Below, piece by piece: positions 12,861 through 23,795 of a stretch of DNA of 64,000 nt. Position 1 is the first letter of the stretch. Every line of letters begins with the position of its first letter. The DNA is from Sparassis latifolia. Taxonomy: Eukaryota > Basidiomycota > Agaricomycetes > Polyporales > Sparassidaceae. Made by a program: the position numbers and the translations under genes. The notes beneath the pieces were generated by a model. That model searched no databases. It saw nothing but the letters and a program-made list of their open reading frames with translations, and was not told the DNA's origin. The stretch lies in contig CM031555.1 of NCBI GenBank assembly GCA_018466975.1, forward strand, positions 1,364,001-1,428,000, given 5' to 3'.

Positions 12861-13784
12861 ATTAGTGAGATGAAGCGCTGGATAGAATAGAAATCTGGGG
12901 GTACACCAACGGGCTGTTGAGACAACTGCAGAGGCACAGTTGCGTATATATGTGTGACACTTTGTGTGTACCCTGACATCCACTGTGAAGGGTTCCGTGT
13001 GATGGCGATACCTTGATAGAAGGGTGGATTGTGGATATTACGAGACGTCATAGAGCCCTGCCGCAGCACACTACTGCAGGCTTGTGTTTGTCGGTTGAAT
13101 TCGGACTGGCGCAGGGTAAATGGGGTCGAGACTGTCTGTATGCAACGCAGCAAAATGTAAGGACAGCAACCTCGGGGAGATAAGCAAACTCTCATGTCTT
13201 CTGGCTTGATTTGTCACCATAAAATCTGTCATACTTCCGATGATACCTCTGCCTTCAGCGCTTCAGCAAGACCACGATGCAGATGTGATGAACGAGATGC
13301 GATCGTCCATGCTCGGGCTGGGCACCAAGATAGTATACGATAGAAACATCGCTTTCGAATCAGATGGCGTCCGAAACAGTCATAGTGTAGAATAATAGAA
13401 GTTGAAAAGCGTACAAGAGGATTGCTTTCCTCGTCCTAGCACTACCCAAGACCCTAGAATATTTTCCCAAAGCGAGCGCGTGGTGGCTTTCTCGATCTCT
13501 CAATTGGTTCGGCAAGGGGGCTGTGGCTGTCTTTGGCATGCTGGACTTGAGCTATGGGAAGCACGATCAAGATGAAGTTTACCGTGTCGACGAGATCGAA
13601 GGAGATCCCGAGAACGAGTCACGTAACCAACTGGGGTCCTATACCCGAAGGGGAGAACATTGCTGACTCATCCTACCGCACGATCGAGGAAAGATCGGTA
13701 TACTTGTCTGCTTGCCCTTTGCTAACTTCCGCGACGATTACTACTGAGTTCGCAACAAATCATCGGATCGACGGTGAACAATAA
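12861..13784. other. Divergent promoter region between methyltransferase and UBC9
   Basis: The two flanking genes are transcribed away from each other. Open frames on both strands (minus 12758-13195, plus 13554-13784) look like chance frames. The stretch should hold both promoters and 5' untranslated regions. No RNA gene or repeat was seen. Confidence 0.45.
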
Positions 13785-14649
13785 TGTCTGGCATTTGTAG
13801 AGCTCGTCTTGCTGAAGAGCGGAAGCAGTGGCGGAAAGATCACCCCTTCGTACGCCACTTTGCACACCTGTGGCCCTCACTTGACGCGAACTCTGTTAGG
13901 GATTCTACGCGAAACCCACGAAAGCGCCAGATGGGTCTATGAATCTGTTGGAGTGGGAGGTCGGTATACCCGGGAAGACTGGGGTAAGCCCGTTCACAGC
14001 GGTAATCTATTCTTGGTGTGTAGTGTGTTGAACGCATGGACGAAGACCGCTTGGGAAGGAGGCGTTTACAAACTTATGATGGTATTCCCTGAAGGTAAGG
14101 CATGTCTTCGATAGCTTGCATGGAGAGATGACAGTAGACCTGTTCTAGACTATCCGTCGAAACCACCCAAATGTGAGCAAGTCGCTCCTTCTCTGGTACC
14201 CGTGCGTGCTGACTATCCCTAGGCAAGTTCTCTCCACCACTGTTCCACCCCAATGTGTATCCATCTGGAACCGTCTGTCTGTCTATCCTTGACGAAGAGA
14301 AGTCGTGGAAGCCTGCAATTACTATTAAACAGGTACGGCCGGCTGATCTTCTGGCCTTCCACGTCTATTCCTCATGCTGCGCAGGTGCTGCTTGGCATCC
14401 AGGAACTATTAAATGATCCCAACGTGAATGATCCTGCCCAAAGCGATGCGTATACGATGTTCAAGTGAGTGTACTTCGTGTTGTTATCTGTATGTCAACA
14501 TGGATATTGACTACGCCGTTGCCATTGTACTAGGAACGACAAGATAGCTTATGAGTAAGTGGCCGTACCCCACTCGCCCTATCAGACCTTTGACTCGTCA
14601 CTTCAGGCGCAAGGTTCGACAACAAGCGCGCGACAATATACCGAAATGA
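13785..14649 (+). CDS. UBC9: SUMO-conjugating enzyme UBC9
   Basis: This is the single E2 enzyme of the SUMO pathway. It takes SUMO from the E1 as a thioester and passes it to lysines in nuclear and cytoplasmic targets. Joining the exons by eye gives 158 residues, the normal Ubc9 length. It begins [20 protein letters not shown], then [44 protein letters not shown], and the active site [15 protein letters not shown]. The catalytic cysteine falls at residue 93, as in other Ubc9 proteins. The end is [12 protein letters not shown]. Six introns with GT-AG ends separate the exons; the first junction follows DHPF. The start is fixed by the conserved N-terminus. Confidence 0.97.
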
Positions 14650-14884
14650 ACATGGTCCAACTCGCTGTCTCCCTCACTTCTTGTTAGTTGTTGATTCATT
14701 TTAATGTCTCCCCAGATGGGATATGCCTGTTACCTTCTCGTTCACCCAGATATATCAGCGCAGCAAGTCTGGAATCATACGGATGACAGAGTATGTTCTG
14801 GTAATCATGTACTTTCGATATATACATAAGTACTTCATGGAGCAATCACTACGACATCGTAAAATACAGGTTCAGCAATGATGA

Positions 14885-15443
14885 TCAGATCATGAGCTTG
14901 TCTATCGCCCTCTTGATCGTCAGGATTTGGCTAGACAGCTCCTTGTTCTCATTGGTTGTGACACTCGCAGCGATGACAGGTCTCGATACGCCGCAAGCAC
15001 GGCCTAAAGCTGCCTTGGAAGCAACAAAGACATACTGCACGTTCTGCAAAGGAGGATGAGAGGGATGTGCGGAAGATTCATTATGTCATTAACCTTTTCT
15101 TCACACAACAGAGGGAGGTGCAGTAGGATTTCCAAGGGTTCCGTGTCGGCTGTCAAGATGATAATCTCCGCGATACCACGGTTCAGAGTTTTTGTTGCTG
15201 CACCGAGTATTGAAGTCTCTAAGTCGGACGCTACAAACGTAAAACCAGTACTCACCTTCATTGGCCCCTTCTTCAGCTGTTTGAACTGTGAAGCTCGCTC
15301 AACGAGATCCAAGATCTATAAGATGATGCCACCCTAAGAATGAGATATGTAGAGGTGAAAGTGTGTCGACAGTGTCATACCTGATCATTCAAATCTGATT
15401 CAGCCAACGGCCAAGCCTTCGCGCGCTGGCTAGGATCCGTCAT
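14885..15443 (-). CDS. SNU13: U3/U4 snoRNP-snRNP protein SNU13 (NHP2L1/15.5K), with a one-base frame break
   Basis: This L7Ae-family protein binds K-turns in U4 snRNA and box C/D snoRNAs, so it serves both splicing and rRNA modification. Exon 1 encodes [20 protein letters not shown]. Exon 2 gives [17 protein letters not shown]. Exon 3 gives [20 protein letters not shown] and [13 protein letters not shown]. Exon 4 gives [33 protein letters not shown] and ends RAIDKLMI. At 15265-15268 the coding strand has GGGG where the invariant family sequence KKGANEATK would need GGGGG. As written, exon 2 and exon 3 are out of frame by one base. The gene is probably intact in the organism, because the rest is perfectly conserved. 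Confidence 0.95.
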
Positions 15444-15737
15444 AGTGATTTGACAAGGATAGAAATTTGTACGACCTCACGTCTTGATCCTTGGTCGATG
15501 TTTTTAACAACTTGTTGGGCTTGCAAAGAGAAGTGAAGAAACGCGGAAAGACTACAAGCGTGCACGTGCTCAAGTAGGCCCATCCCGAAAAGGGTTTTGC
15601 ATGCTCACCCGAGCCGCCTTCCGAGGCCGAGACATCCCGCGCAACTTCCACGGTATAAAGCTCCTCTCACACAGAACGTACACAAGGTATTATATTGAAC
15701 TCCATACTCTCCTTCAATTCTGCGCTGCAACCCACTG

Positions 15738-16850
15738 ATGGCTTCTGAACTCCCCGTCGTTGACGTCCACACGCCCTCATCATCATTCTCAATAGTGCAT
15801 TCCAGTCAGTTCCTTCTGTCTCTAAGACTACCCCTGACAATTCACCCATTAATTTGGCATTGGATGGCTCAATAGATGACGATTCTCTGGAGACACTATT
15901 TGACAGACTCAGCAGGAAGACGGTGGCGGAGTTCCACGGTCAGCGTGTTCGCCCAGGTTGGGTGAAATATTCTTGGAATAACACCGTATGGAACCTTGAT
16001 GACGGTTGGGATATGCTTTTTTGAAAATCTTCTCTACCGACTGATGAACAATTTAGATTCAGACTACGCTATCTTCGCATGGAGGCAAAAGTCCACCTCG
16101 CCAGGCAGTGATATGTGGCCGGTTCTCTACATGCTCGACCCAGATGAACCATTGCCTGAACCACCCGCGTACCGCAACATGTCCTTCTATATGTTCAAGC
16201 CCAAATCAAAGCCTACGTCGCCCAAACCTCCTTCTCACGTGGATGGGGCGTCATTAACGAGCAAGAAGCACAAAAATGCGCAAGCTAGGCCGCACCACGA
16301 AGTTCCGAAGTACAAGCAACAGTTCGAGAAGTTCCAGAGTGAGAATGGTGTCCGCACCATCATAGGGACCATAGGGCCGGTCAAGAATGGTGATATTTAC
16401 TCATCCAACATGTGCTCGTGTATTGACATCGCTGTCAAAGTCCGCATGCTGCTGAGGGCTGGGTACCGACATGTGTACATTTCCCGCAAATTTGCAATCC
16501 AGAACGGCTTTATACCTGAAGACGCTGCACCAGGACATTACGGCTACAGCGGTTTAGTCAAGTACGTCTCCTGCGGTTCTTTGTAAGGCTTCATGCTCAT
16601 TCTCTATCACTCCGACAGTATCGGCAAATGGCCAATCACAGTCGGCCACACGAAGAGCACCCACACCGTGTACTTGTCGGAAGAATCTCACTTCGACGTT
16701 GTTCTTGGTCGCTCGTTCATGGAAAGTCGTCAGGTGAAGTTGGATCCAGTGGATCCCACGGACGTCGTGTGTATGGATACCGGAGAGAAGATCGATTGCG
16801 AGTTGGTCATCTTGAAGGATGGCAAGGGACAGATTGTAACTGTCACATGA
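15738..16850 (+). CDS. Conserved fungal protein with retropepsin-like fold, function unknown
   Basis: I recognise this as a conserved fungal protein without an assigned function. After an uncertain N-terminus come VAEFHGQRVRPGWVKYSWNN and, across an intron at about 16000-16053, NLDDDSDYAIFAWRQK. A basic Ser/Pro-rich linker follows. The C-terminal half reads VRTIIGTIGPVKNVRMLL, YRHVYISRKFAIQNGFIPED, GHYGYSGLVNIGKWPITVG and FDVVLGRSFMESRQV, and ends KDGKGQIVTVT. The VVLGRSFM segment resembles the ILGRxF end of retropepsin-type aspartic proteases, but no DTG/DSG catalytic triplet is present after splicing. The ATG at 15738 is the nearest plausible start, but an unrecognised upstream junction is needed to bring it into frame. 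It is not part of a retroelement: there is no reverse transcriptase nearby and it is spliced. Confidence 0.7.
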
Positions 16851-17418
16851 ACATGACTTGTATTAACGCGTGAAGTTATGTCCTTCTCCGGAACGCGCGT
16901 GCCGGATGTATCTGTGTAATCTGTCAGTGTGTGATTGTTTTTCATGTAGATCAGTTGGCGTTGGACTCTTGTACAGCACGCTTGAGCTGTTGTGGAGTTA
17001 TTGTAATCTTTGGCTCTAATGTACTTATTAGTTCACAGCAATCTGGTGAATTGACTGTACGAAGGGTCGATGCTATAGGGCCGAGCAAGTTTGAATTCTG
17101 TTCCTACGTCAGGCCGCGCTCGTGCCAACTGAGCGACGACTTTGTTGGATGTCCCCTCGGCCGAGCACCGAAAGTGTGACGAAAGAATTCAACAGTGTCG
17201 ATTTCATCCCAGCAAACGCAGGGAACCCACAGGAAGACATCTGGAGTAGAGACACTGAAAGCCAGGATGGATTGACGCCGATGACGTTCAAAGCAAGCTC
17301 AGGTTTCGGTGACACAGATCGCAAGTATTTCCTACCGTAGATGATCTCATTGAATCCGCAAGACCGTTGACACGACAAGTTACACAGTTACGGGTGCAGA
17401 ACGAACCGATGCTACAAC
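16851..17418. other. Intergenic region with no gene seen
   Basis: This is the convergent interval between the retropepsin-like gene and the F-box-like gene. Short open frames on both strands lack conserved features. Confidence 0.4.
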
Positions 17419-18717
17419 TCACGAGCGCCCAATATTCAAGAGCTTGCGATCAACGTCCTCTCCCTCCCAGCCAGCCAGCATTTTCAACAGAGGGGAGTCA
17501 TCCGCATGAGAAATAAGGCGATACCAATCCATGAGAACATCGGGCGCAGAGGAGACTGCGAGGGCGACAAACGATGCTTTGGGAGTGCCAGCAGCGACCA
17601 TCGCTGCGAGATCGACAGCGCCAGTTTCATCTGACTCGACAACCACATCGCCCGCAATGCATCGAAGAGAGAATCCGATCAGAGGCAGTGTGCAAAGGGC
17701 TACCCTGTTCCGCATCTGCAACCTCACGACATGAGTATGTTAGTGAACCGGCCTGATAGCGAGGCTGCTCACCACCTAATCTTCAAAGGTCTCAAACGGG
17801 GATACTTCTCCATTTGAGACGGGAAAATCATAAAGGGTCAAGTCCAGGTATCTCAACTTCGAGACCGCGCGGACAAGATGTCAAAAAAATATTCCGAACA
17901 TAAGATGGGAATGAAGCAGCACGTTAATACAACCGGCGAAGCATGTTGCGGGAAAGCGATAGAATCGGAGATGCCGATCATCAGTAGGTATGAGAGGTTG
18001 AGCCGGCGGATGGGACATGGAAAGGGAACCTCGCCGGAAATGCACATTGAAGGTCGTTGATGTCCATATCCCCGCATATGCTCAGCGTATGCAGAAACGG
18101 CCATACGGTGTGTTTCATGTCCAAAATTTTGGATAGAGAGCCGATTCCTACGCGGAGAACTCTGAGTGAGTCCACAAGGTGACCCAGTGGGCGACGTCCA
18201 CTGGCAGTAACCACAAGGGTGTCCAACTTCGATACTCCCACAGTGAGGTAGGCTCCTCATATTCGACAACATTGCACATGACGTCGCGCTTCCACCTTGT
18301 ATACCGATGGAGTGTAAACGACTGAGAGCACTCACGGCGCTCGAAAACATTGGGTGCAACTAAACGAGCTTCTCTGCTGCATGAACTTCGAGTGTGGTCA
18401 GCCGCGTCGCTTGCGATATCACACCAGACAAACAACATGCGGTGTAGGTATCAAGGGTTGCATATATGGTCAACGAACGGATGCACGGTATGCGGTGGGA
18501 GGCATCAGCGGTCATGTCGCAGAACTTGTTGACATGTGAGAGATAAATCGATGAATGCTGGAAATGGGGTGATCTAGGCGGATGTCCGAAAGAGCTCGTG
18601 GCAGAGCGGCCGTGTAGATATTACGAGAGACCATGGAGAGTTGGACACCGTCATCGGGAGAGAGCAGTTGACAATGAGCTGAAGAATATCGCTATTCATC
18701 ATCGTTAGCAGCGCCAT
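17419..18717 (-). CDS. F-box-like protein gene with apparent frame breaks
   Basis: The pieces match the large agaricomycete family of F-box proteins that recruit targets to SCF ubiquitin ligases. Near the 5' end, SDILQLIVN and then PDDGVQLSMVSRNIYTAALP form an F-box-like start, but they lie in different frames. The middle encodes SKLDTLVVTASGRRPLGHLV, LRVLRVG and TLSICGDMDINDLQ. The expected next strand RRLNLSYL is again in another frame (near 18000-18025). The 3' exon encodes LMDWYRLISHADDSPLLKML and ends RKLLNIGRS. No introns that I can see repair the two breaks at about 18680 and 18015. It is either a decaying copy or carries sequence errors. The start at 18717 is provisional. Confidence 0.5.
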
Positions 18718-19018
18718 CCAGTTACCTTTTATGCCATCGACTAAAATCGGACCATATCAGCGAGTTACAACACAGGAATGCTAAGATACAGACTTTGACA
18801 CTGCTGTCGTCAGTTGAAGACCCTCTTAAGACGAGATGATGAGCTGTCGTGAAGATCAAGTCCCTTGTCAAATACAATTACTAGACCTTCCTCATTCACC
18901 CAGAACGAGCGTGAGACAGATCTTCCTTATGCACTCGCTTAGTCAGCACCAGACCAGAATCATGCCGCATCGCACGTCCTTTCCCAACGACGTGACGGTC
19001 TCTGGGAGCACCGTCTCG

Positions 19019-19866
19019 ATGTCTACCCTCGCGCATTTCCTGAGACCTACTTTCTCAGCTCGTAGAGCATATTCGGTTTTCTCCAAACCAGGTGGCGGTC
19101 GATACTTTAACTCAGCCAAACCACCGAAGGTTACACCATCAACGACCAAGGGCAAAGTTGACTCGTCCTCTCCGAGTGGCGAGGCGTCTGTGTCTAGTGC
19201 TTCCAAGGACCAGTCTTCACCTCAGTCAAATACGTCTTTGACGTCCGAGGGAACCCCTTTGGTTGAGGATGCCGCGTCGAGTCCAACGCCCTCATCCCTC
19301 AACCACCCATCCATCAATCCACATGATCTCAAACTTCACCAGTTCTTCTCTTTGCACCGACCTCTTCTCCTGATCTCCCAGCCACCATCTTCAATTTTTG
19401 AATCATCTCCGATGCCCTTCGCCATTCCATGCAAGCGCCCGCAGGAGGTGTCAAGCCTGGATATTTTCACCGAACCGCCTGAGGCATCCCCGGAAGAGGA
19501 TGCGGACGCTGCGCGCCAGTTGTCGAGGGCACTTGTGATGAACAGAGTGACGCCATCGGTGTCTTGGGAGGACGCGCTGCAGCGACTCGGGCTGAATGTG
19601 AGGGAGGGTAGAGCGGAGGAGGTCAAGATGGCACAGGCCGAGTTCGATGTATGGATGGATAGTACGAAGAGGAAGCGCAGAAAGAAGATGAAGAAGCATA
19701 AGTGAGTTACCGTCGTCATCTCGTTTTCAGCTTTATTGCTGACTATCGTCCCCAGGCTGAAAAAGCGCAGACGAGTATGCATAACCTATACGTCTGGTCG
19801 AGAGGTATACTAACCTATTATCATCCTCAGCTCAATCGCTCACAGATTCGGAAGATGGCGCGGTGA
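19019..19866 (+). CDS. Mitochondrial small-subunit ribosomal protein mS38 / Cox24-type
   Basis: This is a mitochondrial ribosome protein with the COX24/AURKAIP1 C-terminal domain, needed for mitochondrial translation. From the ATG at 19019 the N-terminus MSTLAHFLRPTFSARRAYSV looks like a mitochondrial targeting peptide. A Ser/Pro-rich middle is followed by SWEDALQRLGLNVREGRAEE. The diagnostic basic tail is KRKRRKKMKKHK in exon 1, LKKRRR in a tiny second exon, and LNRSQIRKMAR in the third. Exon 1 ends at 19701 inside the AAG codon; the open frame otherwise runs into a stop in the intron. An upstream in-frame ATG at 18962 is possible, but the later one gives the better targeting signal. Confidence 0.85.
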
Positions 19867-21411
19867 AGGATTTGTGTTCCGCTGATTGCATTTCCATTCA
19901 TTAACTTCATTTGAGTTTTTTCAATGCATCTCTTTACTTATGATAGCAGATAGTCTTGACCTGCATTGGTCCTGCTGAAACACCACAATCCGTGGTTGAG
20001 ATATTTCAACAATGCGTGCTTCTTCATGACGAGCTTCCTGTGTTGTAGGTGCTTCATGTGTCTCAGTCTCCGTGAAACGATCTTGACAAGCTGATTTCTC
20101 TTATGCCTATCACTAGCAGGATATGTGAACGTCTGTTATTTTTCTGCTTCGACAAGTCCTTTCTTTTGAGTCCTGGACTGGACTGCTACGGTCCATTGTC
20201 CACAGTTATCTGCATTTCTTGCAGAGTCATCATGATGACCTGGGGAGTCCACTCCCATGGATTTAGGTCAACTCATAATTATGGCCGTGCCGCACAAAAT
20301 CTGAGGTACCATAATCCCTATCCATTGTTCGAACCAACATGGCCGAGCGCACGGGATCTGCATTTAGATTGATTAAACGCAAAGTGAAGAATCCTCCCTT
20401 CATCTGCCCTTGCTTCTTTTTCCACTGCTTGTAGGAGAAATTTGACCAAGAAATTAATAAATCAGGCCGTCGTATAGGACAGCGGTGAGTACGCTGTACA
20501 TGGTCCGTCTGGTCAATAAATTTTTTTATTTACCTCCAACAGGCAAGCCTCGTGGCCGTAAGACAACGCCTTCCTTTTTGCCTAACCCACGCCCATGATC
20601 ATGTTGACGTCGCTTAATCGACCTTGCAGTCCTCTCCATTGTACATAGCCCTTGTCACCGACGCCCGTCCTTCCTGTGCAGCCATGACACACGTCGCAGT
20701 GCGGCAGTGCGTCTGAACTTTGGTTTTCTATCCATTGTCTTTTCTCTCTGCATTGCGGCAGCAAAGTAGGATGCGGACATCCGTCTTCTCTGCAGTAGTA
20801 AGTCCAAGCTTCAAGTTGGATCTATAGCTTACAGATTTTAATTGCAGAATTTTCGTAATATCGTGCTGCATTCGGCTCATCAGGCGAAAATAATTCGGAG
20901 CGCTCCATCTCAGACTGAAGCCCTTCAGTCCTTGTGGAGGAACTGGGCCATACCTCTCGGTATGTGCGGTGGCAGCAGCGGCTTGACTGGGTTGCCTGTC
21001 GTCCGCCGGCCAACCCGTGTATAAGCCAAGGGGCATTGGGCGCTACGTTATTCCGTGTGAGAATCCTTAACCGAGTTGCCTTAATCAGTGAGTGCATCAT
21101 CTCGATCCCGAGCAGTTCTGCCCTTGACCATATTGTAATATGCCGAAAGACAGCAGGTTCTCTCATTCCGTGATGCGTCGCCTATGGTAGATGCTACAGC
21201 TGTGGCCGACGGCTGCTGCGCGGGCCAGTGTGCCTCTCGTTCAGCTATTCAGTACTTATACGGGGGCCGGTCGTCCTAGTTGGGCAAGTCTCAGTCAGTG
21301 TCGGTGCCTGTGCTACTCGGATATGAGTCTATAAAGGCGGAATTCTACTGGCTCTTCTGCCCGCAGCTTTTTTTTCACAACCCCCCCCTCCTCTTCTCTT
21401 GCGCCGCAGAT
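19867..21411. other. Long intergenic region with no gene seen
   Basis: About 1.5 kb lacks any frame with family resemblance or ordered splice signals. Its 3' end contains the putative promoter and 5' leader of the next plus-strand gene. I could not identify a transposon or RNA gene. Confidence 0.4.
21330..21337 (+). promoter_or_regulatory. Putative TATA box of the Ser-rich orphan gene
   Basis: TATAAAGG lies about 75 bp upstream of the ATG at 21412. Between them is a long T/C-rich tract (about 21367-21400) that may be a pyrimidine-rich leader or the 3' end of a leader intron, since it ends CCGCAG just before the ATG. Confidence 0.4.
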
Positions 21412-22182
21412 ATGTCGTTCAACGGCAACTTGAGCCCAAGCTCAAGAGCGTCGTCAGGCCGCGCCCGCGGCGAATCACGGGGAAGACGGCGGCAGTTCTA
21501 CGAGTCGAGCGGAAGTTCTACGGCCAGTGAGGAGTCGTTGATTTTCCCGATGGACCGGGAAAGACCATTACCCCATAACTCCCCGGCCGCATCACTACAC
21601 TCCCGTTCTCGCTCTCCCTCAGTAGAGGGTTTTTCGGCGTGTGTGTTATATCACGGAGCATTGTCTGCCCGTCAAGTGCAGCAGCGAGAGAGGGCATGTC
21701 AAACATGCCGTTCCCATTATCCTTCGTCGAACTCAAACACCGACCGCGACCATCGCACGAACGACGCAGGTGACGGCGGACTAGCTCGCGAGCCATCCGA
21801 TGCGTTCGGAGAAGGAGAGGAGGAGGGGTATATCAGTGCGCCATTCTTTTCCTCTAGTTTTAGGTTACCGTTGAGCGAATCTCCAGGCGCCTCAGCGGGC
21901 GCTACCACTGCCCTTGGGAGCAGTATGGGGCGTTTATTTCCTAGAGCCCGTGAGGACGATCTTCCGGCAGGGCTAGTGGAGTCAACGTTGCCTGACCGTC
22001 ACTTTTACGTCGGCAGCCCTCCCCGTCCGCGCACACCCTGGGTGTATCTTTCGAACTCAGGCTGGGAATCTCCTGAGACCCACGAGGAGAGTACCGCTGC
22101 GTATCAGCGCCCTGACGAATCGCACGACGCGTCGTCCCGCTCGTCCTCGGCGCACCAGCGATACTCTCCTCGCGGAATGTGA
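21412..22182 (+). CDS. Ser/Arg-rich orphan protein, probably disordered
   Basis: I do not recognise this family. The frame is open and intron-free for 256 residues from the ATG at 21412, beginning MSFNGNLSPSSRASSGRARG. It is rich in Ser, Arg, Pro, Glu and Asp throughout, with no membrane segment or signal peptide. A short stretch RERACQTCRSHYPSSN contains a CxxC pair. The C-terminal part has RHFYVGSPPRPRTPWVYL and ends SSAHQRYSPRGM. A TATA-like element and a pyrimidine-rich leader sit just upstream, which favours a real transcript. It could be a lineage-specific regulatory protein. Coding status is moderate because low-complexity composition can keep frames open by chance. Confidence 0.45.
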   Translation: MSFNGNLSPSSRASSGRARGESRGRRRQFYESSGSSTASEESLIFPMDRERPLPHNSPAASLHSRSRSPSVEGFSACVLYHGALSARQVQQRERACQTCRSHYPSSNSNTDRDHRTNDAGDGGLAREPSDAFGEGEEEGYISAPFFSSSFRLPLSESPGASAGATTALGSSMGRLFPRAREDDLPAGLVESTLPDRHFYVGSPPRPRTPWVYLSNSGWESPETHEESTAAYQRPDESHDASSRSSSAHQRYSPRGM

Positions 22183-22625
22183 ATGCATGACTCCACCAGT
22201 CGGTATTTCTTCATGTTTGCAGAATGAACTGAACGCGTATGACTGCACGTAAAATATAATATTAATGAACCGTACGCTCCTCAGAGTCTAGGCGTCTACG
22301 ACGCTCTATTACTGCCTCCGTCTACGATCTACGACATACGTCTCTGTGATTCTATGTTGTGATACCCTTAAATACCCGTTCGTCTATAGTACCTCTCGCA
22401 AGCGCTGTGATAAGCTGCCCAGTCGTTTGAGGTTTGCCGATGATTATATACAGGAATGGACTCGATAAGCGCCTTCGTGGCTCGGTGGATGAGAGGGTTT
22501 GAGGCTGTACAGTGTAACGGATGTGGTGAGCATTCATCACTCTGACAGCGGACCGGAAGGATTTAACTCACATTAATGATGAAGAGAACGACATACGAAT
22601 TCTATGGCAGTGGCACGCGTATTAC
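22183..22625. other. Convergent intergenic region with no gene seen
   Basis: It lies between the orphan gene (plus) and the F-box gene (minus), so it should hold both 3' ends. No other feature was seen. Confidence 0.4.
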
Positions 22626-23795
22626 TCAATCCATCGACGTTTCCAGTATGCAGCCACGCTCGCGCAGAGGCTGAACCAGACGAACGAATTGAGCATCTTC
22701 GACAACTCCACTCCAGTCACCGTGCAGCACCACCTTTCGAAGTGCGGGGAACGACTCTGCGTCCAGTACAGAGATATGCTGCTCCAGATGCTCCCAGAAC
22801 GCCTCGGTGCCAACAGGCATGACTCCGTTCTCCAGCGCGTGCAGGGCGACCGTGGTCAGCGCGCGGTGAGGCTCGCGCAACGGGCGCGGTTTGGCAGTGA
22901 AGTTGACGTAGTAATAGAGCTCCTCAACGTTGGGGCAGCTCGGGAGGACGAACGAGATAATGTCGTATATGTAGTACTTGAGGTCCGCGCCGAGCTCGAT
23001 GGATCGCAGCTGCGCGCCGTACGTCTCCCAGAACGCAGACAGCGTCCCGACGTTAACGAACTTGTCCACGACGACGTGCTCCAGCGCCGGAAGCGACCAG
23101 CGGCAGATCTGCTGGACGAACAGCACGTTCATGCGCATGATGCGAAGCGTCGACAGGTAGGGCAGCGAGACGAGGGGTGAATGCATGAAGTTGAGCCAGA
23201 CATCGCCCCCGAGCGAGAGATACTGCACGTTGGGCGCAGCGTGGAGGACGTCGGCAAGGGAGTTGATCCCGCCCGTCGCAGCGGCCTCGTTGTGGTGCCA
23301 CCAGTCGAGGCGTTTGAGAGACGGCATGGCGGGGCAGTCCGCCTCGAACTCGAAACGCATGCGCATCTGGTCCTCGGAAGAGAGGGGGCTGAGGCGGACG
23401 AGTGTCTCCAGCTGCGGGCACTCGTTCAGGATCTCGACGGCCCTCAGCCGCTTTGCGCTGATCGTCGCTGACCCGGAGAAGGGCAGGTATGCACGGCGCA
23501 CCCACCGTCGATATTCTGCGTACTTCCCCCCGTTCTCTGCGACCAAGGCGTCGGGCAAGTTCTCTGGTCGCTTCATCCGCACATCTTCGTACAGAAGGTC
23601 GAGGGATAGACTCCTCCACTGTCTGCAGACGCGGACAAGCACTACCTTCGTCCGCAGCGCCTCGTCCTGCGCGTCGATGAACGCCGTCCCGAACGGGCTG
23701 TACGTCGTCGCGCGTAGCGAGGCAGTCAAAGGCGATATCGTCGCGCACCGGAAAATGTGTAACCACAGCTCGGGAGGAAGCGAGGACGCGGACAT
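22626..23795 (-). CDS. F-box domain protein, single exon
   Basis: This is a 389-residue intact frame. The N-terminus SASSLPPELWLHIFRCAT is a typical fungal F-box that would bind Skp1. It continues with TKVVLVRVCRQWRSLSLDLL, the usual second half of the domain. The rest resembles the degenerate leucine-rich repeats of agaricomycete F-box proteins, for example LRAVEILNECPQLETLVRL, PNVQYLSLGGDVWLNFMHS and PSCPNVEELYYYVNF. The end is RERGCILETSMD. The gene has no introns, unusual in this window, and higher GC than the flanks. The target is unknown. Confidence 0.87.
   Translation of the reverse strand: MSASSLPPELWLHIFRCATISPLTASLRATTYSPFGTAFIDAQDEALRTKVVLVRVCRQWRSLSLDLLYEDVRMKRPENLPDALVAENGGKYAEYRRWVRRAYLPFSGSATISAKRLRAVEILNECPQLETLVRLSPLSSEDQMRMRFEFEADCPAMPSLKRLDWWHHNEAAATGGINSLADVLHAAPNVQYLSLGGDVWLNFMHSPLVSLPYLSTLRIMRMNVLFVQQICRWSLPALEHVVVDKFVNVGTLSAFWETYGAQLRSIELGADLKYYIYDIISFVLPSCPNVEELYYYVNFTAKPRPLREPHRALTTVALHALENGVMPVGTEAFWEHLEQHISVLDAESFPALRKVVLHGDWSGVVEDAQFVRLVQPLRERGCILETSMD

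Noticed and set aside
12758..13195. 145-residue minus-strand open frame
   Set aside because: It overlaps the 5' end of the methyltransferase in another frame and has no recognisable feature.
15738..16850. Retrotransposon protease (gag-pol fragment)
   Set aside because: The gene is spliced, single-copy looking and conserved to its C-terminus; no reverse transcriptase, RNase H or integrase lies nearby.
20325..20375. TGTTCGAACCA resembling a tRNA T-loop
   Set aside because: No acceptor stem, D-arm or anticodon arm can be placed around it.
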